A model generated the notes under the pieces. That model worked only from the letters and a program-made list of their open reading frames with translations, was not told the origin of the DNA and made no database searches. This document shows, piece by piece, positions 48,570 through 60,614 of a stretch of DNA of 64,000 bases. The DNA is taken from contig JAGFBZ010000738.1 of assembly GCA_018398805.1 (NCBI GenBank), positions 310,001 to 374,000 on the forward strand, given 5' to 3'. The position numbers were made by a program, and so were the translations under genes. Source of the DNA: Hirundichthys speculiger (taxonomy: Eukaryota; Chordata; Actinopteri; Beloniformes; Exocoetidae). The first letter of the stretch is position 1; every line of letters begins with the position of its first letter.

Positions 48570-49750
48570 AAAAATATGGAATTTGCATTGCCAGCAGGTG
48601 TAAACTGTGCTTGTGGATGACTTTTTCCGAGCAAAACTCCTTTATTTTTTGCAATATGCCGGCTCGATGTGTGGCAGGGATTTGTTCGAATACCAGGGAA
48701 GGTGGATTCAATCAAAGCTTATTTTAGGATTAATTTTTGGTGTCAGGAGCCCTTTAAGCCACCATGCTGCCTTTCCCATAAGTATTTGGTACAAAATTCT
48801 CTCTACTACCTTGGTTCTGCCTCCTACAACAGTGTAAAAATTTAAATCATTGAATAAAACATAGTTTTAAAGAACTTTTTATCTATTATATTGATTACTT
48901 TACATTAAAAAAAATATACAATGTGTTTAATATGTCACAAAGAAATGTGTTTTTGGGCAAAAATCTGAATGTACACAAAGAACTACCAAACTAGTTGGCT
49001 CTTAAACTACCTCATGTCCACCACAGCGGATATTCATGTATGTAAATGGCAGATAAATTTGTTTATGGTGGATAATGGCACACTTCAGTGGTATGTGTCA
49101 CAATGGATGGTTCGGAGCGGTCTTTGGGGACCAGGAGTGAGCCACTGGCAAATGGAACTCAAAATTAGCGTCCTTGGAAGCAGAATATTTTATTTATTAT
49201 TGATGCAGTTAAGGATTCATACTGCAAGTTCAGCTTTAGTGTTTTTAATGGTTTTTTGAGTTGTAGGTTGAGCTAGGTTCTAGGGAAGTATAGCTGAGTA
49301 GATCTGCTTTCCTGCTCCCTCATTCAACAGAAAATCATTAGTGATAAGCTCATTGATGTGCTGCAACGGGAGTACCACTAGCATTGTTGCTATTGCAACT
49401 TCATCTGAGCTCAACAAGTAAACATGGAAGTCAACATGGCAGCTTCTATCCTGAGCGTTGATGCTTACTTAACCCTAGATCTGTGAGGAAATATAAGACC
49501 TGGTTTTGACCATTATAACAGAGATCAGAGACCTTGCATCCATCGCCACTCCAACTACCCTCCAACTGATCCAGCAGCAGGGGCGGGGCTTCAGGAGGGG
49601 GTGGGAGAGCAGTACTCGGCCCAGGCCAAAAAGGGCCCGGGGTAGGGCGAAGAAGCAGGCCCCTATCCAGGCCTAAGTCGGGAAAAAAAGGTTACGCTCT
49701 GCGCACACTAATGGATACAGTAACATTTACATAAATTCCATGTGTAACGT
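48570..49750. other. Intergenic stretch, nothing recognised
   Basis: AT-rich sequence with a GC-rich block at 49565-49680 (GGGGCGGGGCTTCAGG) that looks like a hAT end without partner. Confidence 0.4.
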
Positions 49751-49751
49751 A

Positions 49752-50380
49752 TAGAGGTGGGCGGATCGATCCAAATATCGGTAATATCGATATCAACGCT
49801 GGTATTGGTATCAAACGATACTCGTGTAAAAAGATCGATACTCAAGCTTTTTTCTCTCCCACAAGCACTGACTGAGTGGAAATTCATTGAGGTCTGTGTG
49901 TGACATGCTGTTGCTGTGTCCTCCTCCCCCTCCGCCCTCGTCCCGTCTTTTGATGTTCCATCGTCACGTGGCTCACGTGGCGCTCACGTGATTGGCTGCT
50001 ACTATGGGCATTATTGTGCCATAGGTTGTCTGTACGCTGATTGGCTGACACGCGTCCCTGCATCTCCATCTCTTGCTCTCGTCAGCTACACACAGAGGAG
50101 AGATCGTCAAAGTGAGTGTACGTTCCGCAGATTTTGCATACGCGCGTACATGTATACTGTATGTTCATATACATGTACATCCACATTGCAGTCACAGCCC
50201 CAATTAACTGCGAAGTGTGAGGGATTACTGTCAGGGCCGTCGCAAGGGGGGGGCGAAGGGGGCGGTCGCCCAGGGCCCCACGCTATGAGGGGCCTCACAC
50301 TTGACCAATGAGTTTTGTTTATCTAATAATTTCATGTGGTCATTAGAAGGCTTTTTCTTACTGTTTCTTACTTTCCATTG

Positions 50381-50448
<68 letters not shown>

Positions 50449-51054
50449 CTGATGTTGCTACTAACACTACAAACAGGTTGCAATTTGTCCTCGCTCCGAC
50501 GGAGCACGTGAAAATAGGTTATCCTGAAAAGGGCCTAGCATCTCAAGTCTGCCCCGGGCCCCGCCCCCCCCTTGCGACGGCCCTGATTACTGTATACTGT
50601 TACTTAAGTCATATGTTACTGGAGCCAACTCAAAAAAATCGAATTAAGACCTTAAAATAACCCAGAACATGTCATGTATCCCATCGAAAGGTGTTATCTC
50701 AGATAAAATAAAACTTTATTTATCCCATAATGGAGAAATTTATAGAGTTAAAGCAACGGGAAAGGGCACACAGTGCAAACAAAACAATTACACAAGTATT
50801 GAAAGATATAATATAATAGATGGACTAGAAAAAACAATTGTGAAAAAGTATTTTGCTGTCACCTATAAAATTAGAAAAAATTTTATCCTAGGTTTTAACA
50901 AAATAATCCAAAGACAAAAATAACAAAAACACCAAAAGGTCAGCAGTTTCATGAGATCAAGCTTAATATGAAAAAGTATCGGTATCTGCAATACTGGCCC
51001 TGTATTTACCCGGTATCGAAACAATACCAAAATTCCCAGTATCCCCCACTTCTA
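49752..51054. mobile_element. hAT-type element carrying a second hAT insertion
   Basis: It starts TAGAGGTGGGCGGATCGATC and ends AGTATCCCCCACTTCTA, flanked by GTAACGTA (49744-49751) and GTTACGTA (51055-51062), an 8-bp duplication with one mismatch. Subterminal repeats of ATCGATA, GGTATC and CGATACTCG lie at the left, with GGTATCG repeats at the right. It is non-coding. A younger 354-bp hAT MITE sits inside, at a pogo-like end sequence. Confidence 0.85.
50232..50585. mobile_element. 354-bp hAT MITE nested in a hAT element
   Basis: The ends CAGGGCCGTCGCAAGGGGGG and CCCCCCTTGCGACGGCCCTG form inverted repeats, with exact duplication ATTACTGT (50224-50231, 50586-50593). A (TTA)n tract fills about 50383-50448. 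Confidence 0.95.
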
Positions 51055-51062
51055 GTTACGTA

Positions 51063-51820
51063 TGAGGTTATATATAGGTTTCTGCAGCCAAGACGAGTCA
51101 TTGTTGGTAAAAAAAAAAAAATTAAGACTGACTTTGGTCATGTAGGTTTTTTCAAAACAGTGAATTAAATGTTGTGCTGCCATGGCTGGCTTCATGTTCA
51201 GTCTCACAGTTAAATTTACAAAATGGAAATTTACAAGTGGATCGCCAGTATGGTCTCCAAATGTATTTTGGGTTAAATCGTCAACAACAGCCGTCCATCA
51301 GCGTCATCATCAGTCACTTGTCAACAGAGTCTACGTGGTGCAGGCTAGGTGGATCAAGGACTAATCTAATCATGATTGGCAGTTAATATAAGCATAAAAG
51401 GGAAGTGACAAAATACACAAAAAAAGAGAAAAAAAGAGTGCAAGAAAAGACTAAACTAAAAAAGTTGCACACATCTTTTGTTCGTCCCAATCCTCCTGGA
51501 GATGACCTGACATTGTTGGCAGCGAGTCAAGCCCGCCAAAACTAGCATCACGGTCAGGGACCCAGATTTACAGGTACAATTTCTCACAATCACTGACACT
51601 GAAAACAATATGAGAGTTACTTGTGAACTGTTGATGTGGTTGTCATAGGAGTAGCCCGGCCGCCTAATGTTAGCTTATATCCTCTCATTTGTCTATTGGC
51701 TGTATTGCGGTGATGTAAGGGACTCAGGACTTGGTTTAAAGGGCCCGGTCATGTGCCCCGGCTCAGCAGTGAGTGCTGACAGGAATCATCAGAGATCATG
51801 TCTCTCCCATGCTAGCCTCC
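51063..51820. other. Intergenic stretch, nothing recognised
   Basis: Mixed AT-rich sequence with an A run at about 51109-51121. No ends or domains were recognised. Confidence 0.4.
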
Positions 51821-51824
51821 CTCC

Positions 51825-52135
51825 AGCGACTTCTTGTAAAATTTTGAATCTAATTCAAAATTCTGCTTTTCGCATATAAAGGCCCTTCATGGCCAAGCTC
51901 CTCGTTATTTACAAGACCTGATAACTCCTGATGCTCCTTAAAGTGCTCTCTGCTCTCAGAGTGCAGGTTTACTTGTAGTTCCTAATATATCCAAAAGTAG
52001 ATTTGGAGGACAGGCATTCTCCTATCAGGCACCTTTACTATGGAACCAGCTACCAGTTTGGGTTAAAAAAGCTGACACCAGGTTCAGGAGGCTTCATCTT
52101 TAAAACTACACTGAAAACATTTCTGTTTATTAAAA
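51825..52135 (+). pseudogene. L2-type LINE RT C-terminal fragment
   Basis: Frames read FALHGQAPRYLQDL-like (from AAAGGCCCTTCATGGCCAAG), then QSAGLLVVPNISKSRFGGQA, FSYQAPLLWNQLPVWVK and LKTTLKTFLF. This is the end of the RT ORF of fish L2-type LINEs, with small shifts. The nucleotide match to 42285-42400 is clear. Confidence 0.8.
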
Positions 52136-52139
52136 TCTA

Positions 52140-53545
52140 GGCGGAGTCATGACTAGCTGCAGCTCCTGCTGCAGCGGCTCAGGAACCGACTCGGGAGGCT
52201 GCAGCTCCTGCTGCAGCGGCTCAGGAAGAGTCACGGCTGGCTGCAGCTCTTGCTGCAGGAGCAAGGGAAGGGACTTGGGCGAGGGTGTGCCGGCTGCCTC
52301 GAGGTGAATGCGTGTCGACTGCCTCGAGGACAAGGTGAGGTGTGTCGACCGCCATGGAAACAAGGGAAGGTGAATGCACGTCGAGGACGAGGTGAGGGGT
52401 GTCGACCACCATGGAGACACGAGAAAGTGAAGGCGCGTCGACCGCCTCGAGAACGAGCTGAGGCACGTCAACCGCCATGGAAACACGAGAAGGTGAATGC
52501 GCGTCGACTGCCTCAAGGACGCGAGAAGGTGAAGGCATGTCGACCGTCTCGAGAACGAGGCAGTCCTTGAGACACAGGACACGGGAAGGTGAGCGTGCGT
52601 CGACCACCTCGGAGACACAGGAGGGTGTCGTGTGTCTACTACCTCGAAGGCGAGGCGCATCGACCCACCTCGGAGACGCAGGAAGGCGAGCGAGCGTCGA
52701 CCACCTTGAAGACGAGGGGAGGCGCTGGGGGACGGAAGGAACGACACCGGGGATCCCCTTGAACAATGATGTTATTGCCGCCAGCTCCTCCCTGCACCTG
52801 ATCATGTTGGCACGGAGTGACTCGAGGGTTGGCAGGGCAAGGAACTGGGGAAAGGGGGCCTGGTGCATCTGGAGATCGTCCCAGACTAACACGGAAACAG
52901 GGCTGGGTGGTGACGACTGACTCTGCGGTGCGGGGACAGAGGACGCCGGTGATCGGTGGCCGGGTCTGCGGTGCAGGGACGGGGAACAATAGCTGACGCG
53001 ATGGCGGTGGTGGCTAGGGAGGAGATGCGTTCCGGACCTCCTCGGGGGAACGATGAAGGAGGTGCATCCTGGACCATCTCGGAATGTGAACGGAAAAAAC
53101 GTGTACTCACGGACTGCCACGGAGGACGAAGCTGGAGAAGACACCGCCACGGAGGAATGTCTCCCCCGTCTCCTCCGGGCGGATCTCCTGCACGCACGCC
53201 TGGAGCCCTCATCCTCAGGCTCCTCCACACCGGGGGAGCTCCAGGCTGCCAGCCTGCGAAAGTATTCCCATAGCGTGATCATCTCGCCACCGGGCGGATC
53301 CACACTATGGCCAGATCCTTCCGCCGTGGCCTCCCAGGCCACGCGGACATGAACCCCTTGAGGACTGGCACTCTCTGGGGTTGCCTGAGTCCGCGAGCGG
53401 CTTCCTCGCCTTCTCCGAGGCATCCTCTCAGTCGCCTGAGAGCACTGCCAGGTAGTGGGCCAGACTCCACCCCGAGCTCCCACCAGCCTGCTGAAGGCTC
53501 TCGGGGGCCCCCAGAGCCAACTGGGTGCCTGGAAAGGCATTGAAG
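52140..53545 (-). other. GC-rich repetitive coding-like island
   Basis: The minus strand is open for 439 codons (52221-53540), and overlapping frames are also long. The first part has LWEYFRRLAAWSSPG and GVEEPEDEG. The C-terminal half consists of about twelve 31-36-bp units (52300-52727) giving an 11-residue motif like RVLEAVDAHSPS, followed by three LQQELQ units (52147-52260). Because units are near multiples of three, all frames stay open, so ORF length is weak evidence. Lying downstream of LTR-like sequence on minus, it may be a gag-like region, but no nucleocapsid CCHC or protease is seen. Confidence 0.45.
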
Positions 53546-53579
53546 CCTCCTGCTTTGTCCACTTTGTGGTGGGTCCATT

Positions 53580-54000
53580 CTGTCATATCTTGCAGATAGT
53601 TGGTTGAGGGAGGACCCAGGAGCAGGAATTCAGAAACAAAAAAGGGTTTATTTCTCAAAAAACACAAAATCCCTAGTCATCAAAAATCCCAAAAAGCCAA
53701 AGTCCAAAAACACTAAAACAAAAAGGTACAAACTTAACTGAACCTCCGGAGACCGGGTGAGCAGAAGGATGACGAGAGGGGAACAGGCTGAACAGCAAAA
53801 CACGCAACAAAAAGGACAAGACTTAAATACACAGAGGATCAAACGAGAAGCAGGTGCAGGGAATCAAGGTAGCAAGAGGGAGGAAGCAAAGCAGAAAACA
53901 ATGAAGACAAGACAGACCCTTCAAAGTAAAACAGGAACCACTAAAGACAGGGAGAGACACCAACTTAACACAGACATAAACACACAGGGCTGTCTTTAGT
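53580..54000 (-). mobile_element. LTR-like or retroelement-leader sequence
   Basis: On minus: TGTGTATTTAAGTC (TATA-like, about 53825), then GAAATAAACCCTTTTTT with AATAAA at about 53651, then CTGGGTCCTCC and TATGACAG. The order promoter, polyA signal and GGGTCCT end resembles LTR R/U5 in fish retroelements. A second LTR was not found, so this is tentative. The island at 52140-53545 starts directly after it. Confidence 0.4.
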
Positions 54001-54044
54001 CCCAAACACCTGAGGAATGGATTAACTGGGTTTACGCTGGCTTT

Positions 54045-54310
54045 CCAACACAGCTGTGAAAAACCTTGGAATCATTTTTGATCAGGATATGTCATTTAAG
54101 CAGCATATTAAACAGGTTTGCAAGACTGCCTTTTTTTATCTCCAAAATATTGACAAGATTAGGAGCATCCTCTCCAAGGGTGATGCTGAAAAATTCATCC
54201 ACGTGTTTTTCGATTCTAGACTGGATTATTGTAATGCACTGTGCATTGCAGGATGTCCGAAAAGCTCGCTGAATAGCCTCCAACTGATCCAGAACGCACC
54301 GGAGGGCCAG
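54045..54310 (+). pseudogene. L2-type LINE RT fragment
   Basis: KNLGIIFDQDMSFKQHIKQV, CKTAFFYLQNIDKIRSIL, FDSRLDYCNALCIAGCPKS and SLNSLQLIQNA: the thumb region of L2-type LINE reverse transcriptase (xRNLGVxFDxxLSFxxHI...SRLDYCNALLxGxP...LQxxQNA). Cut off after LIQNA. Confidence 0.88.
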
Positions 54311-54319
54311 GCTGGAGGC

Positions 54320-54545
54320 AGCTGAGGACCAGGCCAGGGATGAGAACCATCTGATTTCGGCGCACCATTCTTGTCCTCGCTCGTTTAGAGGTCCTGCCGG
54401 CCGCTGGAGGACCAGGCTGGGTGGTGGATCAGGAACAAGATGGGGGCTGCTGATGCTCTCAATAACTAGCTGTTTATTACATTATTACAGGCTACACATG
54501 TCAGTCTTGTGTGTGTATCGTGTATCTTACCTGCTGAGGCCATTC
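54320..54545 (+). repeat. Dispersed repeat, third unit
   Basis: GGCCGCTGGAGGACCAGGCTG, TGCTGATGCTCTCAATAACT and CACATGTCAGTCTTGTGTGTG match 41565-41690. Confidence 0.75.
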
Positions 54546-54559
54546 TGAGTGAATTCGAT

Positions 54560-55042
54560 CAAATTTCTGGGAAGAGTTCGTTAAAGTACGAAGCCTGGAA
54601 ATGGCCAAAATACTGGAAAAAAGCCATATTCCATTAAAATTAGCGACTTCCTGTGGGAGCTAGAGCATGGGTCCAAGAGACTTTTTTTGTCGGCCTGAGG
54701 ATGATACATCAGTCACACAATGTTCGTGTCTGTAGCAGAAAGCATATTGAAGGGCTCGTTGATTTAAAAAAAGGTGGTGCTTTTGAACCATTTTTATGTA
54801 CCCATGCACAGCACCCATAAAACACGTAGAATTTGCAGACAACTAATGTGTGTGCAAAATTTTGTGAGTTTTCGAGTATGTTAAGGCCCCCAAAAAGAGG
54901 CAATTCAATCGTCTGAATAATAATAATAATAATAATAATAACAATAATAATAATTATAATGAGAAGAAGAAGAAGAATAAATAAATAAATAAACATTCGA
55001 AATACAATAGGGTCCTCGCACCCTTGATGCTTGGGCCCTAAT
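54560..55042. repeat. Dispersed repeat with (AAT/AAG)n tail, copy 2
   Basis: The same block order as 23340-23910, ending in (AAT)n (54916-54945), AAGAAGAAG and GGGTCCTCGCACCCTTGATG. Confidence 0.75.
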
Positions 55043-55044
55043 TA

Positions 55045-58000
55045 GCAAGACTGTTTCTAACTGGATACGGGCAACGCACAGAGACAAGAGTGTCCTGTTA
55101 CTAAAAGAGGAATCAGGTTGAGGAACACAGGAATACTGCTCTTACTCTCCCACCTCTTTTCACTCCCCTACACTCGAGTCTAATCTTTCTCTCCATCACT
55201 CACTTGGCCTCTGTTTGACTCTGCCTGTGATGGTCCACTTCACTTAGCTCATAAACAATACCGCCAGCCCTTTCTACACCTTCATATTTCTTCCTGTATA
55301 TAAGCTCCGACCTATCACTGCTTGTGTACCTAAGTCATATCATACCTTTTAACAGTAATTAGTTAAGGAAGTGGATCACAGCAGGATATTTCCCAAGCAT
55401 TTTCATCTCTGGTCAAGGGAAAATGCTTGAGGTAACCGCTGTGCTGCTCGGAACCTGCTGAGATAATAATAAGATCATCATACACTTTCAAACAAAGCCC
55501 AGACATTGTGAAAAAATATTGAGTGAATTGTTTTTGTTTGTTTTCATTGTGTGAAACCAACATCACAAGATAAAAACAAGAAAAAGATCAAAAAGACTAA
55601 TGCATCTAAGCTAAGTGGGGAGTTTCAGAGGGAGAGATGTTATGTTATGTCTCTATGAGCATTAGCCACCAATGACAACTCAGCAGTGTTTGTAAACCTC
55701 TCGAAGAGAACTCCTACCTCTAATTGTCCCTGCAACGCTTATCAACTCTGCTAATCCCAACTAGAGCAGAAAGAGAGAGCAATTTTCCCATTACATTGGG
55801 AGCAGAAAATGTAGGAGACAAGGGAGCCTCGTGTCTCCAGAGAGTTGTACAGATGGCTTCATCTTCAAGTTCAAAAACAGATGGGGGGATGGGGCTGAGA
55901 CACATGAAATACACAATCTCACTTGTGATGTCCTTCTGTGCTGACATCCTGCACAGGCAAAGTGACAGGATTCATGTACAGAATGAAAACAATTATATTG
56001 TATCCTCTATTCTACAGCTAGTTTTTTTTTTTTCAAGGCTATTATTGTATAGAATGTAGCCATGGAGGTCATTTCATGAACACTGAGAATGGCACAGGAG
56101 GTAAAACGGCATAACATTTCATTCTGTGGCTACGCTGGGTGGTAGTGAAAAGCTGTGATGGGAACAAAATGAGTGCTGTGTGAATTGGTTTTGCAGAAAG
56201 GTGCATAAGGATAGTTGCAACTCACAGTGATGGGAAGACACAGCTTTGAGAGGTGGGGGGAAAAAAAGATCCCACGAATAAAAATGCAACAAAAAAAAGA
56301 ACCACCTTTGAAAGACACAGAAAAAGAAAAAGATGCAGCAATAAAAGAAAAAGAAACACCAGTTATTCAGCCACAGATGTTGAAAAGAAATGAAACGGGC
56401 TTAGATAATGTATGAGACTCATAAGTCTTGAGACTCGTGGGAACAACAAGATAGAAGCTTAATTTTTTTTTGTTGTCAGTTTTTTCCACCTTGTTTAATT
56501 CAGCACAGATTGAATAAAGCAGTCAGAAACCAGCCATGAGGGACCTGTTGCTGACTGTGGCCCACAAAGTAGAGGACAGGGACCATCTTTAGTATTTGGA
56601 ACAATGTAATGATTTGTGAAAGCAAATCAAAAAGCAAATATTTCACTTTCCTGGGATCAATGTGAATGCACAGCTGACGAGTGGAGGTGAAATGAAGAGA
56701 GGATGACCCAGTACGTCAAGTGGTTACTGTCTGTCCTGTACTTTAATCTCACATATATAATAACAACAAATTGGTTGATAAGATCACACAGACTATAATT
56801 CAACCTGAACTTGACTCACTACTCTGTACTGATGAGCTTAACCTGTTTACCTATTTTATTAGAGCAATTTTTATTCTGACACATCCAACAATGTATACAG
56901 TTCACAGTAGGAAACCAAGTTAAAGATGATGCAATGAGTGCTTTGTGTGTGTTTGGAGGAGATGTTGCTTATACTAAACTCTCCTTTTGTTACTAACGCA
57001 GTCATCTTTAAGGGCCTGCCATCTGGCTCCACTAGGCTTATCAGGTCCTCACTGCCTTACACAATTATAGGAAGCACACACTCAAGTGTGTAGCCACACA
57101 TACGCTCTTGTGCTCACTTATACACACATGAAAAGAGGCCTTTAAAATTCTTCTTAAATCCAAAGCAGATCAACTTAACCTCTTAATGTCAGCAGAGTGG
57201 TTGCACAGACCATTAGAGCCCAGCAACAAATACATAATTCAAAAATTCTTTATGCCATTCATCCCAGAAATAGGGCTCTGCTTCAACTTCCCTGTTATTT
57301 TTTTTCTAAATTTATTTTCTCTTTGTGACGACCAACAAGGCAAACACAGCAAAAGGTGAAGCCAAGGACTTATGGAAGGATCCTCCTAACCTCAACCATC
57401 AAAAAGAAAAGGTTAGCCCAGGTTAGCTTCAGAAATAGTCAGAGACACTTTTTTGGAAAATATGTCCTTCGGTGTAACAGGTCAATCAAAAGAAATAAAA
57501 ATAAAACAAGATCAAGCAGGCAAACAAGCACAAACACTCAGGTCGGGTAGAGTGAGGTTATTCTGTATTCGTGAAGTTATTCCATATTTGATTTTCAGCC
57601 CCACCAATTGTTGCATTGTTCTTGGGCAGGACACTGAAACCCACATTGCCCCCTCATAAGCTTTCAACTTTCAACTTTTATTTGTACAGCATCTATAACA
57701 ATACAAATTGTCTTTAGACACCTTTCAGAGACCCAGAGAATGAACCCCCCCTCCCCCCGCGATCAGTAATATTAATAAATCTTAATTAAAGGAAAAATTG
57801 CAAATTCATCAGTTAATGACAGTAGAAACATTTCACTGCTGTATCTACATATAAAGGAAGAGGAATAAGTGTGAATATGAAGAGGTAAATAAGAAACACA
57901 GTTAAAAATGTATACACATGAACCTTGTACCAGCTTTGCAGGTGTATGGGTGCTGATAAGTAGAACAGGAGACCCATGGCTTATCAAGATGAGGCCATGT

Positions 58001-58435
58001 TGAGCTGAGCTCTGACCTCACCTGTATACTGGCATTTCCATCTTGGAAGGGTTCGACTGAGGAGGGCAAAAGCTGCTGCGCTTATCAAGGTGGCAGCTAA
58101 GAACCAGTGACCAAGTAGAGCCATGTGCACTTGAACTTTTACTCTTCATCCCAGTAACTCATCCAGCCCTGCCTGCCAGCAGGGTCCTGCTTAAATAGGG
58201 AAAACCACAGTCCACTGCTCTGAGGGTGAGACTGAACACTGAACTAGCACTGTGAACCCTTTGCCCTGCTCTGCAATGATATCTCTGTCTGAAATGCCAA
58301 ACCTAAAACACACACATGTATTGAAGAACACACTGACATTTTGAGCTGTACATCTTCTCAGTGGTGTTGCCCTGTGCTTGCACTTCTCTTCAGAACCACA
58401 CAGTTTTTAGGTTATGGTTGAAGAAGTGCAGTCTA
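55045..58435. other. 3.4-kb intergenic stretch, little recognised
   Basis: No gene or transposon ends were recognised. At 57665-57750 TTTATTTGTACAGCATCT and CAGAGACCCAGAG resemble a LINE/SINE tail on minus. The 111-codon frame at 55724-56059 shows no domain. Confidence 0.45.
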
Positions 58436-58702
58436 TGTATCTATCTATCTATGTATGTATCTATGTATGTATGTATCTATCTATGTATGTATCTATGTAT
58501 GTATGTATGTATCTATGTATGTATGTATGTATCTATGTATGTATGTATCTATGTATGTATGTATGTATCTATGTATGTATCTATGTATGTATGTATGTAT
58601 CTATGTATGTATCTATGTATGTATGTATGTATCTATGTATGTATCTATCTATGTATGTATGTATGTATATATGTATGTATGTATGTATCTATCTATCTAT
58701 CA
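58436..58702 (+). repeat. Tetranucleotide microsatellite, GTAT/CTAT
   Basis: About 65 tetranucleotides of (C/G)TAT in a higher-order mix of CTAT and GTAT blocks. The three long overlapping Tyr/Met/Cys frames are artefacts. Confidence 0.97.
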
Positions 58703-58704
58703 TG

Positions 58705-59440
58705 TGTAACATTTATTATAATGGCACTTTTCTCGAATATACCTTGTAATTGTTGAGATATACTAATTTAAAGATAGGCGCATCATTTTTAAGCAGAAAT
58801 CAAAAGTAGGCTTACTTGTGCTAAGATGTTCTGGTTCTTTTTTTTTTTTGTCTGCATTTACATTCATGGTTAGGGCCATCATCTAGCCAAACCATCTAGT
58901 ATGTATAATCAATTTAATCTTATAGCAGACTTTTTTTTTTGTGGGAATGTGAAGGATGAATGTGTCCTTCATCAGTTCTCTCCGGCAATAAATTCTAACA
59001 TCTTTTATTAACATCTTAAATCCTGATTTCGTCAGAGAGGACTAAAAAAAACACCAGTAGTGAAACATTTGAAGACAAGACAATTTAAGAGACACGACAG
59101 TGAGGGTGTGCTGGGTTGTGAAGTGTGGGGGGTGTTGTGTAGTGGATTGTATACAGAACAAACTTAAAAAGATTAAATGTAAGAAGCAGAAACTACTAAC
59201 AAGAATACTGGATGAACACCTTCTACCAAGCTATAGACCTGTATATGGGGGATTGATGTAAACATTATTGATTGATTGTGTTGACAGTAGAAGGGGGGGG
59301 GGGGGGTTGGGGGGTGTGGGGGAGGGGTGTAAAGCATAAATGTACGAAGGAAACTGTCCTCACCACTATCATCACCACTCTCCTTATCTTAATCTGTCTC
59401 AAATCTTCCCGCCCCAGCCTCCATTCTTTAGCTTGGAGCT
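58705..59440. other. Intergenic stretch, nothing recognised
   Basis: Short T runs, a G run at 59293-59306 and no repeat ends. Confidence 0.45.
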
Positions 59441-59443
59441 TGT

Positions 59444-59605
<162 letters not shown>

Positions 59606-60062
59606 ACTTTGGGTGCAGAGAGTGGATGGTCCTCCTGCACCCAAGCTTCTTGTTTCTTATGTATACTAAGTGCATTAAAATCGAACTGGGGTGCAGAGGG
59701 TTGATGATCTCCCTGCACCCCAGCTTCTTCTTCACTATTTTGTATGTTGTGTTTGTGGGAGGAGGGGATGGAGGGCAAGCACGTCCTTGGGCAAAGGGGT
59801 TCCCTCCCCCACCGCTGGGGAACCAGGGCAGCCATCGGGGCCCCGCCACCATGGGGCACACCCCCGCCTCCAAAAGGCCCACGACCACAGAGGCCCCCCC
59901 AACGCCCATACGGGGCCCAAGCACGCCCCAGCCGAGGAACCAGACACCCACCACAACCCCAGGAGCAGCCCCCAGGCAGAGATACGTGCCGGCCGCCACA
60001 ACCCGGACACACCATGGTGTGGGGAGATACCCCACCGCTGCCCCCGCACCACCCCCAGGCAA
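59606..60062. repeat. GC-rich repeat with duplicated hairpin
   Basis: Two hairpin units 78 bp apart (GGGTGCAG/CTGCACCC at 59611-59642 and GGGGTGCAG/CTGCACCCC at 59688-59721) lead into a C-rich block (59790-60055). Several frames stay open through it because it lacks AT. I believe it is part of a fish repeat family but cannot name the class. Confidence 0.6.
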
Positions 60063-60399
60063 TGTTTTTGTTTGTGGAAATCATTTGAAATAATTAGAAA
60101 TAATGTTGAGAGGATTTCCTAAAATATCCACTTCTGGGAAGTATATTTATAGTTAGTATTCCTATAGTAAACTAATCCTTAGGGCAGTGGTGACTGGTGT
60201 TAAAAAAATCTTTGTAGGGTAGTGCATGTTAGCTTGACAAAGGTCCAACAGTGTAAAGGTACTCTCACAAGTCAGGAAAAAAAAATGATGAAGTATACTT
60301 TATACTTACAATGAATATTTTAATGTTGCCCAAACTAGCAAGAAGACAGGCAAGAATACTACTTTTGAAATACAAATTTCAAATGTGAATTCTAAACAC

Positions 60400-60612
60400 T
60401 TAAACTGGGGCATGTAACTGGGTTTGGCACAGATACTTGTGTAAGAATGTTGCCTGCCATTCTTTCAAGTAGACAAATTTATCATTGACCCTCTGGTTGA
60501 AGTCATCAGCTATTTTGGACAATGTGGGCAAAGCATTCAGAGTCATTGTGTGTCTAAGAAAAGTTTTGACCCTTTTCAAAATTGAAAAGCACCTCACAAC
60601 CTAAACAGCTGT
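60400..60612 (-). pseudogene. hAT transposase C-terminal fragment (ZMYM1-like)
   Basis: The minus frame reads VVRCFSILKRVKTFLRHTMT followed by LNALPTLSKIADDFNQRVND. ERxFSxLKRIKTxLRxTMxxxRLxxLxxL is the dimerisation motif of this hAT group. The canonical E-R-S is V-R-C here and the rest of the protein is absent. Confidence 0.75.
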
Positions 60613-60614
60613 TG

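Noticed and set aside
52477..53352. Plus-strand frames of 99-147 codons in the GC-rich island
   Set aside because: GC-rich sequence with 33-bp repeats leaves all frames open; the minus strand fits the flanking LTR-like order better, and even that is uncertain.
55724..56059. 111-codon plus frame as a gene
   Set aside because: Composition and ending are consistent with chance; no homology recognised.
58361..58756. Three overlapping 84-131-codon frames rich in Met, Tyr and Cys
   Set aside because: They are translations of the GTAT/CTAT microsatellite.
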